Part shown: positions 16,651 through 23,933 of the stretch, piece by piece
Layout: every line of letters begins with the position of its first letter
How positions within the stretch are numbered: the first letter of the stretch is position 1
Source of the DNA: Sediminihabitans luteus
GTDB taxonomy: Bacteria > Actinomycetota > Actinomycetes > Actinomycetales > Cellulomonadaceae
Direction: 5' to 3'
Assembly (NCBI RefSeq): GCF_002797595.1
Contig: NZ_PGFE01000001.1
Span: 806,001 to 870,000 of the forward strand
Length of the DNA stretch: 64,000 bases
Notes under the pieces: model-generated
What the model was told of the DNA's origin: nothing
The model's database searches: none
The model's input: only the letters and a program-made list of their open reading frames with translations
Made by a program: the position numbers and the translations under genes

Positions 16651-17796
16651 TCAGGCGGTCTCCGTGAGCTCCAGCCGGTAGCCGCGCTTGACCACGGTCT
16701 TGACGAGCGCGCGGTTGCCTGCGGCCTCGCGCAGCCGCGCGATCGCGACCTCGGCCGCGTGCGGGTCGAGCGACGCCCCCGGCAGGATCTCGAGCACGCG
16801 GTCGCGCGGGACGACGTCGCCGCGGGCCTCGGCGAGCGCGCGCAGCACCGCGAGCCCCGAGGGCGACAGCGGGAGAACGGCGCCGTCGAGCACCGCGGTG
16901 CGCGACCGGATGAGCAAGCGCCCCGCGACCGTGCACAGCGCGAGCGTCTCGGCGTGCTCGTAGTGCCCCACGAGGGTGCGAACGAGCGCGCCGAGGCGAC
17001 CGCGGTCGGGCTGGAGCGTGGGCACGCCGCGCTCGGCGAGCGGAGCCGCGGTGATCGGGCCGACGGCGGCGGCGACCATGGACCCGTTGCCGAACCTGCC
17101 GACCACGGCCGCGAGCAGCCCGGCCTCCTCGACCGCGCGCATCCACGCCTCGGCGCCGGGCGCGGACGTGAACGCGACCGCGTCGATCTCGCCCGACGCG
17201 GCGGCCTCGACCGAGGCGACGAGCGCGGCCGGGTCGGGCGGCGGGCCCCACCGGTACACCACGAGGCTCGACACGCGCGCCCCCGCCTCGGCGAACACGA
17301 CGTCGAGCCCGTCCGCGCCCGCGCCGTGGTGCTGCACCGCGACGCGCAGCCCCTCGACGCCCTCGCTCAGCAGCACCTCGGCGATCTCGGCCGACGTCTC
17401 CGACTCGGCGACCCAGTCGGCCTGGAGCCCCGCGGCCTGGATGGCGCCGCGCGCCTTGGGCCCGCGCGCCACGATCCGCGCGTCGGCGAGCACCTCGAGC
17501 AGCCGGTCGGCCAGGCCGTGCGCGTCGGCGGCCTCGACCCAGGCACGGAACCCGATGCCGGTCGTGACGACGAGGACGTCGGGCGGGGTCTCGATGAGCG
17601 CGCGCGTGCCGGCGATCAGCGTCTCGTCGTCGACGTGCGGGATCATGCTCAGCGCGGGCGCGTGCACGATCGTCGCCCCGCGTCGTTCCAGGGCAGCCGC
17701 GAGCTCGCCCGCGCGCCGCTCGGCCGTGACGAGCACGGTGCACCCCGCCATGACCTGACCGAGCGCTGGCCGCGCCGCCTCCGACTGCTCCGTCAC
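16651..17796 (-). CDS. Uroporphyrinogen-III synthase-like protein with winged-helix C-terminus
   Basis: 381 residues. The N-terminal part (about 18-265) has the two-lobed HemD fold with segments VLVTAERRAGELAAALERRG and FTSAPGAEAWM. The C-terminal part (about 285-378) is an OmpR-type winged helix that ends TVVKRGYRLEL. This fusion is found beside nitrite reductase genes in actinobacteria. It may supply uroporphyrinogen III for siroheme or act as a regulator that senses a tetrapyrrole; the sequence does not settle which. It follows the cysG-type gene on the same strand. Confidence 0.85.
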   Translation of the reverse strand: MTEQSEAARPALGQVMAGCTVLVTAERRAGELAAALERRGATIVHAPALSMIPHVDDETLIAGTRALIETPPDVLVVTTGIGFRAWVEAADAHGLADRLLEVLADARIVARGPKARGAIQAAGLQADWVAESETSAEIAEVLLSEGVEGLRVAVQHHGAGADGLDVVFAEAGARVSSLVVYRWGPPPDPAALVASVEAAASGEIDAVAFTSAPGAEAWMRAVEEAGLLAAVVGRFGNGSMVAAAVGPITAAPLAERGVPTLQPDRGRLGALVRTLVGHYEHAETLALCTVAGRLLIRSRTAVLDGAVLPLSPSGLAVLRALAEARGDVVPRDRVLEILPGASLDPHAAEVAIARLREAAGNRALVKTVVKRGYRLELTETA

Positions 17797-17842
17797 GCTC
17801 TCCCTCTCGATGGCACTGCACTGGTCGTGCCGGCCCGCCCGC

Positions 17843-19072
17843 TCACGCGAGGTCCAGCGCCGCGACGTCGCCGACGACGATCACGGCCGGTGCCCGGACC
17901 CCGACTTCCCCGGCCCGCCGGGCGACGTCCGCGAGCGTCGACCGAGTGACGCGCTGCTGCGGCGTCGAGCCCCGCTCGACGATCGCGACGGGCGTCGCGG
18001 CGTCCGCGCCGGCGGCGGTAAGCTGCGCGGCGATCGCGTCGAGCGCCGAGACCCCCATGAGCACGACCAGCGTAGCCGCGCGCTCGACCACGGACGCGAC
18101 CGCCGCGGCGTCGAGCGTGGCGCGCCCGGCCGAGTCGTGGCCGGTCACGACGTGGAACGCGGCGACGGTGCCGCGGTGCGTGAGCGGGATCCCCGCGAGC
18201 GCGGGCACGGACAGCGCGCTGCTGATGCCGGGCACGACCTCGACCGCGACCCCGGCCTCGCGGCACGCGTCGACCTCCTCGCCGCCCCGACCGAAGACGA
18301 ACGGGTCGCCGCCCTTGAGGCGCACCACGCGGCGTCCGCGGCGGGCCTGCTCGACGAGGATCGCGTTGATCTCGTGCTGCGGGACGGCGTGGTGGCCGGG
18401 CGTCTTGCCGACGTCGACGACCTCGACGCCGGGCGCGAGCTCGTCGAGCACGCCGGTGGGGCCGAGGCGGTCGGTCACGACGACGTCCGCCTCGGCGAGC
18501 GCGCGACGGCCGCGCACCGTGAGCAGGTCGACCGCGCCCGGTCCGCCGCCGACGAGGACGACGCTCCCGGGCCCGGTGCGGCGGCGACGCTGGTCGACGC
18601 CCGTGCGCAGGTGCTCGGCGATCGCGTCGCGTACGCCGCGCGCCCGGCGCGGGTCGGCGCCGTGGGCGCTGACGACGCCCACGACGACGTCGCCCGAGCG
18701 GGTCACGGCGGGCGTGCGCGCGGTGCCGTCGTCGACCTCGCTCGCGACGACGCACCAGGTGCGTCGGGCCTCGGCCCAGCGTGCGACGTCCCGGTTCACG
18801 GTCGTGCTGTCGGTCGCGGCATGCACGAGCCACGCGCCGTCGACGTCGGCCTCGACGACCTCGCGCTCGTCCCACCGGACCGTTCCCCGGCCCGGCCCGA
18901 CCGCGTCGGGCGTCGCGACGAGGTCGCGCAGGTCCTCGCACGCCCACGGCGCGACGACGCGCACGTGCGCGCCGTCCGCCACGAGGGCACGGGCGCGGCG
19001 GGCCGCGACAGGGCCGCCGCCAGCGACGAGCACGTCGCGTCCGGCGACGTCCACGCCCAGGAGGGTGGTCAC
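17843..19072 (-). CDS. cobA: Siroheme synthase: uroporphyrinogen-III C-methyltransferase fused to precorrin-2 dehydrogenase
   Basis: 409 residues. The N-terminal domain (about 1-150) is a CysG-type NAD-binding dehydrogenase/ferrochelatase with GVDVAGRDVLVAGGGPVAARR. The C-terminal domain (about 160-405) is the SAM-dependent methyltransferase with VVLVGGGPGAVDLLTVRG, RLKGGDPFVFGRGGEE and VVPGISSA. Together they make siroheme for the nirB nitrite reductase encoded in the same operon. The dimerisation segment between domains is shorter than in E. coli CysG. GTG 19072 overlaps the nirD stop. Confidence 0.93.
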   Translation of the reverse strand: MTTLLGVDVAGRDVLVAGGGPVAARRARALVADGAHVRVVAPWACEDLRDLVATPDAVGPGRGTVRWDEREVVEADVDGAWLVHAATDSTTVNRDVARWAEARRTWCVVASEVDDGTARTPAVTRSGDVVVGVVSAHGADPRRARGVRDAIAEHLRTGVDQRRRRTGPGSVVLVGGGPGAVDLLTVRGRRALAEADVVVTDRLGPTGVLDELAPGVEVVDVGKTPGHHAVPQHEINAILVEQARRGRRVVRLKGGDPFVFGRGGEEVDACREAGVAVEVVPGISSALSVPALAGIPLTHRGTVAAFHVVTGHDSAGRATLDAAAVASVVERAATLVVLMGVSALDAIAAQLTAAGADAATPVAIVERGSTPQQRVTRSTLADVARRAGEVGVRAPAVIVVGDVAALDLA

Positions 19073-19524
19073 GCGAGGCCCACGTGCACGACGCCGTCCC
19101 GCACCTCGACCCGGTGCGCGACCAGGTCCGGGCCGTGGCCTGGCCGGGGCGAGTACCCGACCGGGTCGAGGCACTCGCCCGTCAGGAGCGAGAAGACCTG
19201 CTTGTACATGGGGCCCGCGACCGTCGGGACGTCGCCGCGCGTGCCCACGATGCCGCGCGACATGACGTTCGCGCCGCTGTACGGGTCGAGCTGCTGCACG
19301 GCGCGGACGGTGCCGTCCGCGAGCCGGAACAGCGCGACCTGGACGCCGTCGACGAGCGCCGCGGCGCCGCGCTCGGGGGCGAGGTCCGCGAGCGCGCACA
19401 CGGGCACGGTCATCGGGGTGCTGGTCATCGGGGTGGTTGTCGTCGGGCTGCTGGCCGTCGGGCTGCTGGCCGTCGTGGTGCTTGTCGTCGTCACGAGCGT
19501 CCTCTCGATCGGCGTCGCGCTCAT
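19069..19524 (-). CDS. nirD: Nitrite reductase small subunit NirD with a low-complexity N-terminal extension
   Basis: 151 residues. The C-terminal 105 or so (from PVCALADLAPERG) form the Rieske-like NirD fold, without iron ligands, that accompanies NirB. It includes NVMSRGIVGTRGDVPTV and PMYKQVFSLLTG. The first 45 or so residues are almost entirely Thr, Ser, Pro and Ala, encoded by short tandem repeats. The true start may be the internal ATG just before VPVCALAD, but ATG 19524 overlaps the nirB stop in the pattern used throughout this operon. Confidence 0.88.
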   Translation of the reverse strand: MSATPIERTLVTTTSTTTASSPTASSPTTTTPMTSTPMTVPVCALADLAPERGAAALVDGVQVALFRLADGTVRAVQQLDPYSGANVMSRGIVGTRGDVPTVAGPMYKQVFSLLTGECLDPVGYSPRPGHGPDLVAHRVEVRDGVVHVGLA

Positions 19525-22166
19525 GCGCGCACCTCCAGCCTGGGTCCGGCGATCACGGGGGCGTCGGCGGCCCGCTCCTCGGGCGTCGCGGGCCGTCGCT
19601 GACCGCGCTCGGCGACGTATGCGAGGTCGGGGTCGGCGACCGTGGGCGCGTTGACGAACGACCCGAACCGGCGCAGCTTGTCCGGGTCCTCGAGCACGGC
19701 CCGCCACTCGTCCTCGTACGCGTCGACGTGCGAGGCCATCGCGGCGTCGAGGTCCGCGCAGATGCCCAGCGAGTCCTCGAGGATCACCGCGCGCAGCCCG
19801 TCGAGGCCGCCCTCGACGTCGTCGACCCACGGCGCGGTGCGCTGCAGGCGGTCGGCGGTGCGCACGTAGTACATGAGGAACCGGTCGATCGTGCGCAGCA
19901 GCTCGGCGCTCGTGAGGTCCTCCGCGAAGAGCTGCGCGTGCCGCGGCGTGAACCCGCCGTTGCCGCCCACGTACATGTTCCAGCCCTTGTCGGTCGCGAT
20001 CACGCCGACGTCCTTGCCGCGCGCCTCGGCGCACTCGCGCGCGCAGCCCGAGACGCCGAGCTTGATCTTGTGCGGCGAGCGCAGGCCCCGGTAGCGCAGC
20101 TCGAGCTCGACGGCCATGCCGACCGAGTCCTGCACGCCGTACCGGCACCACGTGGACCCGACGCACGACTTCACGGTGCGCAGCGACTTGCCGTACGCGT
20201 GCCCGGACTCGAAGCCGTGCTCGACCAGGCGCCGCCAGATGTCGGGCAGCTGCTCGATGCGGGCGCCGAACATGTCGATGCGCTGGCCGCCCGTGATCTT
20301 GGTGTAGAGCCCGAAGTCCTTGGCGACCTGCCCGATCACGAGCAGCCCGTCGGGCGTGATCTCACCGCCGGGGATGCGCGGGACGACCGAGTAGGTGCCG
20401 TCCTTCTGCATGTTCGCCATGACGTGGTCGTTGGTGTCCTGGAGCGCCGCCTGCTCGCCCGCGAGGATGTGCCCGTTGCCCTGCGAGGCGAGGATCGACG
20501 CGACGGTCGGCTTGCAGATGTCGCAGCCGCGCGTGCCCTCGACCCCGAACCGGCCGATGATCTCGCTGAACGTGTGCAGGTCGGCGACGCGCACCGCGTC
20601 GAACAGCTGCGCCCGCGACATCTCGAAGTGCTCGCACAGCGCGTTCGACACCTCGATGCCGGCCCGCTCGAGCTCGGTCGTGGTGATCTTCTTGACGAGC
20701 GGCAGGCACGACCCGCAGCTCGTGCCGGCCCGCGTGCAGGCCTTGACCGACGCGACGTCGGTGCAGTCGTGGTCGGTCACCGCGGCGCGGATCGTGCCCG
20801 CCGAGACGTTGTTGCACGAGCACACCGCCGCGTCGTCGGGCAGCTCGAGGGTGGGCGCCCCGCCGGTGCCCTCGGGCAGCAGGAACGCGCCCGGGTCGCC
20901 CGGCAGCGCGCTGCCGAGCATGGGCCGCAGCGACGCGTACGGGGTCGCGTCGCCCACGAACACGCCGCCGAGGAGGGTGCGCGCGTCGTCCGAGAGCACG
21001 AGCTTCTTGTAGACGCCCGCGACCGGGTCGGCCCACACGAGCTCCATCGCGCCCTCGGTGCGGGCGAACGCGTCGCCGAAGCTCGCGACGTCGACGCCCT
21101 GGAGCTTGAGCTTGGTCGCGGTGTCCGCGCCGGGGAACGTCGCGTCGCCGCCGAGCAGCCGGTCCGCGACGACCTCGGCCATCGCGTACCCGGGGGCCAC
21201 GAGGCCGATGCACCGACCCTCGATGCACGCGACCTCGCCGACCGCGAAGACGTGCGGGTCCGACGTCCGGCACCCGAGGTCGACGACCACGCCGCCGCGC
21301 TCGCCGATCTCGAGGCCCGCGTCGCGCGCGACCTCGTCGCGCGGCCGCACGCCGGTCGCGACGACGACGACGTCGACACCCAGCTTGCCGCCGTCACCGA
21401 ACTGGAGCCGGCTCACGCGGCCGCTGCGCCGGTCGGCGACCATCTTCTCGGTCGCCGAGCCGGGGCGGACGGCGATCCCGAGCTCGTTGATGAGTCGCTT
21501 GAGCGCCTGCCCGCCGCCCAGGTCGATCTGCGCGCCCATGAGGTGCGTGCCGAACTCGATCACGGTCGCCTGCGCGCCGAGCGCCTTGAGCGCGCCCGCT
21601 GCCTCGAGGCCGAGGAGCCCGCCGCCGATGACCGCGCCGCGCACCGGGCGGTCGACCCCGTCGCCCCGCGACGACCGGACCTGCTCGACCCACCCGCGCA
21701 GCGCGGCGACGTCGTCGACCGTGCGGTAGACGAACACGCCCGGCAGGTCGTGGCCGGGGATGGGCGGCATGAACGCGTACGAGCCGGTCGCGAGCACCAG
21801 CTCGTCGTACGCGTGCACGCGGCCGAGCCGGTCGGTCACGGTGCGCGCGTCGCGGTCGACCGCGTCGACCTTGCAGTCGCGGTGCAGCGTGACGCGCGGG
21901 TCGTCCCACATGCTCGCGTCGCCGAGCACGAGCTCCTCGGGGTCGCGCGCCGAGAAGTACGACGTGAGCGCGACGCGGTCGTACGGCAGCCGCGGCTCCT
22001 CCGCGAAGACCGTGACGTGCCACGCGCCCGCGCCGGGGGCGGCGTCGAGCCGGGCGAGGAACGCCTCGACGAGCCGCTGCGCGACCATCCCGCCGCCGAC
22101 GACGACGAGCTCGTGCGCTGCGACGAGCTGGCTGGGTGTGCCCTCGGGCAGGGGTCCTGTGCTCAT
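19521..22166 (-). CDS. nirB: Assimilatory NAD(P)H nitrite reductase large subunit
   Basis: 881 residues. It reduces nitrite to ammonium with six electrons from NAD(P)H. Order: FAD/NAD-binding reductase (VVVGGGMVAQ, GAVIGGGLLGLEAA), a BFD-type [2Fe-2S] domain (CSCNNVSAG ... CGSCLP), and the siroheme/[4Fe-4S] catalytic part with CVGSTWCRYG and SGCARECAEARG. ATG 22166 lies 6 bp after a TAGCGT -10 box, so the mRNA is probably leaderless. A GlnR-type box lies upstream, inside the previous gene. It is coupled to nirD by ATGA. Confidence 0.97.
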   Translation of the reverse strand: MSTGPLPEGTPSQLVAAHELVVVGGGMVAQRLVEAFLARLDAAPGAGAWHVTVFAEEPRLPYDRVALTSYFSARDPEELVLGDASMWDDPRVTLHRDCKVDAVDRDARTVTDRLGRVHAYDELVLATGSYAFMPPIPGHDLPGVFVYRTVDDVAALRGWVEQVRSSRGDGVDRPVRGAVIGGGLLGLEAAGALKALGAQATVIEFGTHLMGAQIDLGGGQALKRLINELGIAVRPGSATEKMVADRRSGRVSRLQFGDGGKLGVDVVVVATGVRPRDEVARDAGLEIGERGGVVVDLGCRTSDPHVFAVGEVACIEGRCIGLVAPGYAMAEVVADRLLGGDATFPGADTATKLKLQGVDVASFGDAFARTEGAMELVWADPVAGVYKKLVLSDDARTLLGGVFVGDATPYASLRPMLGSALPGDPGAFLLPEGTGGAPTLELPDDAAVCSCNNVSAGTIRAAVTDHDCTDVASVKACTRAGTSCGSCLPLVKKITTTELERAGIEVSNALCEHFEMSRAQLFDAVRVADLHTFSEIIGRFGVEGTRGCDICKPTVASILASQGNGHILAGEQAALQDTNDHVMANMQKDGTYSVVPRIPGGEITPDGLLVIGQVAKDFGLYTKITGGQRIDMFGARIEQLPDIWRRLVEHGFESGHAYGKSLRTVKSCVGSTWCRYGVQDSVGMAVELELRYRGLRSPHKIKLGVSGCARECAEARGKDVGVIATDKGWNMYVGGNGGFTPRHAQLFAEDLTSAELLRTIDRFLMYYVRTADRLQRTAPWVDDVEGGLDGLRAVILEDSLGICADLDAAMASHVDAYEDEWRAVLEDPDKLRRFGSFVNAPTVADPDLAYVAERGQRRPATPEERAADAPVIAGPRLEVRA

Positions 22167-22172
22167 GGCTCG

Positions 22173-22226
22173 ACGCTAGAGAGCCACGGTTTCGGCCCGT
22201 GCAGGGCGCGGTTTCGGTGCCGTAAT
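22173..22226 (-). promoter_or_regulatory. GlnR-type box and -10 for nirB, inside the end of the upstream gene
   Basis: Read on the minus strand from 22226: ATTAC-N6-GAAAC-N6-CTGCA-N6-GAAAC, which fits the Streptomyces GlnR layout gTnAc-n6-GaAAc with a 22-bp period. Ten bases later comes TAGCGT (22173-22178). Its TAG is the stop codon of the preceding reductase gene. The expected transcription start coincides with the nirB ATG. The narK promoter has the same spacing and the same -10 sequence. Confidence 0.75.
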
Positions 22227-23933
22227 GCTTTTCTCACCGGCACGGTCCGTCTCGCGTGAGAACTCCGTGCCCTGCTCGGGCGAGGCCTCGCGCAGCCAGT
22301 CGACGATCCCGCACACGGCCTCGGTGCAGCCGCCGCAGCCCGTCGTGGCGCGGGTCGCGCGCGCGACGTCCTCGACGCTGCGCGCGCCGCCCTCGTGCCA
22401 GCACGCGACCAGGTCGCCCTTGCTGACGCCGTTGCACCGGCACACCGTGGTCGCGTCGGGCATCGTCGTGGGGGACGACGCCGGCGCCGCGGTCGGCATG
22501 ACCGTCGCCGTGAGCAGGTGGGCCGGGTCGGCCGGCACGGGCGTGCGCCGCGTGTACGCGGCCGTCAGGTCTGCCGCGATGCGGGGGTCGCCCACGCAGG
22601 TGGCGCCCACGAGCACCCCGTCGGCGACGACGACCTCGACCCACCGGCCCGCGTCGGGGTCGTCGAGCCGTACGGTCCGCGACGCCGGGTCGGGCGTGCG
22701 GCGCGTGCCGCACACGCCCATCGCGACCGCGTCGAGGCCCTTGACCTTGACGACGTCGGTGCCACGCGTCGTCGGCCCGGTCCCTCCTCGGCCGGGCGAC
22801 CGGCTCGCGAGCGCCGTGCCGAGGCGCACCGCCATCGAGGGGCGGTCGGAGCCGCCGGGGAGCCGCAGGTGGACGGTCGGCCCGGTCGTGTCGCCTGGGC
22901 TGGGGCTGGGGCCGGACCGGCCCCGGGCGTCGACCCGGTCGTCGCGCGCGAAGCCCTCGGCGAGGCTCTCGGCGAGGCGGCGCGACTGGTCCCAGCCTTG
23001 CGCGACGAGCCCCTGCGAGCCACCCGGCGGCTGCGCGCAGTCGCCGATCGCGTGGATCGTGGGGTCGTCGGGGCTCGCGAGGTCGTGCCCGACGACGACG
23101 CCGTGGTCGACCGCGAGCCCTGCGGCGTCCGCTAGCGCGACCTCGGGCACCGTGCCGCACGCGAGCACCACGAGCTGCGCCTCGACGACCTCGCCGGGGG
23201 TCCGGGTGTGCCCGTCGAGGCGCAGCCCGTGCACGTGACCGTCGTGCACGAGCACCTCGCTGGGGCGCGCGCCCGTGCGCACGTCGACGCCCGCACGGGC
23301 GAGCTGCGCCGCGAGCACCTCCCCCGCGCCGGCCGCGAGCTGCCGGTCCATGGGCGTCGTGGCGCCGTGCACGAGCGACACCGCGAGACCGCGGGCCGCG
23401 AGACCGGCCGCCGCCTCGACCCCGAGCACTCCCCCGCCGACGACGACCGCGCGCGTCGCGGTGAGCGTCGCGGCGACGATCTCGCGCGCGTCGTCGAGCG
23501 TGCGCAGCGCGTGCACGCCCGCGGGGAGCGGGTCGAGACCGGGCAGGTCGGGGATCCGCGCGGCCGAGCCGGTCGCGAGGACCAGCACGTCGTACGGGTG
23601 CGCGGTGCCGTCGTCCGCGAGGACGCAACGCGAGGTCCGGTCGACGCCGACCGCGCCCACGCCCGCGTGCACCGCGACGCGCGGGTCGCGCGCGCTCGCG
23701 AGGGTGATGCGCGCGACGTCGGCCCGACCCGCGACGACGTCGCTCAGCAGCACCCGGTTGTACGGCTCGTACCCCTCGGCGCCGAGCACGGTGACCGCGA
23801 GGGGCGCGGTGCCGCGCCGCTGGAGGAGGTCCTCGACGAATCGCGACCCGACCATGCCGTGCCCGACGACGACGACGCGCGGGGTCCGGGCCTGCGGGGA
23901 ATGGGCCTGCGGGATCGGAGGCTGCGGCGTCAC
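22176..23933 (-). CDS. FAD-dependent oxidoreductase with BFD [2Fe-2S] domain, likely nitrate reductase electron-transfer subunit
   Basis: 585 residues. It has a NirB-like N-terminal FAD/NAD-binding domain (VVVVGHGMVGSRFVEDL, VVVGGGVLGVEAAAGLAARG, HAIGDCAQ) and a C-terminal BFD-type [2Fe-2S] domain with CRCNG and CGGC. By position it should pass NADH electrons to the adjacent nasA subunit, like the NasB/NasC-type partners of assimilatory nitrate reductases. A low-complexity Gly/Pro/Ser/Thr insertion lies around residues 350-400. GTG 23933 overlaps the nasA stop. The last 50 bp contain the nirB regulatory box. Confidence 0.88.
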   Translation of the reverse strand: MTPQPPIPQAHSPQARTPRVVVVGHGMVGSRFVEDLLQRRGTAPLAVTVLGAEGYEPYNRVLLSDVVAGRADVARITLASARDPRVAVHAGVGAVGVDRTSRCVLADDGTAHPYDVLVLATGSAARIPDLPGLDPLPAGVHALRTLDDAREIVAATLTATRAVVVGGGVLGVEAAAGLAARGLAVSLVHGATTPMDRQLAAGAGEVLAAQLARAGVDVRTGARPSEVLVHDGHVHGLRLDGHTRTPGEVVEAQLVVLACGTVPEVALADAAGLAVDHGVVVGHDLASPDDPTIHAIGDCAQPPGGSQGLVAQGWDQSRRLAESLAEGFARDDRVDARGRSGPSPSPGDTTGPTVHLRLPGGSDRPSMAVRLGTALASRSPGRGGTGPTTRGTDVVKVKGLDAVAMGVCGTRRTPDPASRTVRLDDPDAGRWVEVVVADGVLVGATCVGDPRIAADLTAAYTRRTPVPADPAHLLTATVMPTAAPASSPTTMPDATTVCRCNGVSKGDLVACWHEGGARSVEDVARATRATTGCGGCTEAVCGIVDWLREASPEQGTEFSRETDRAGEKSITAPKPRPARAETVAL

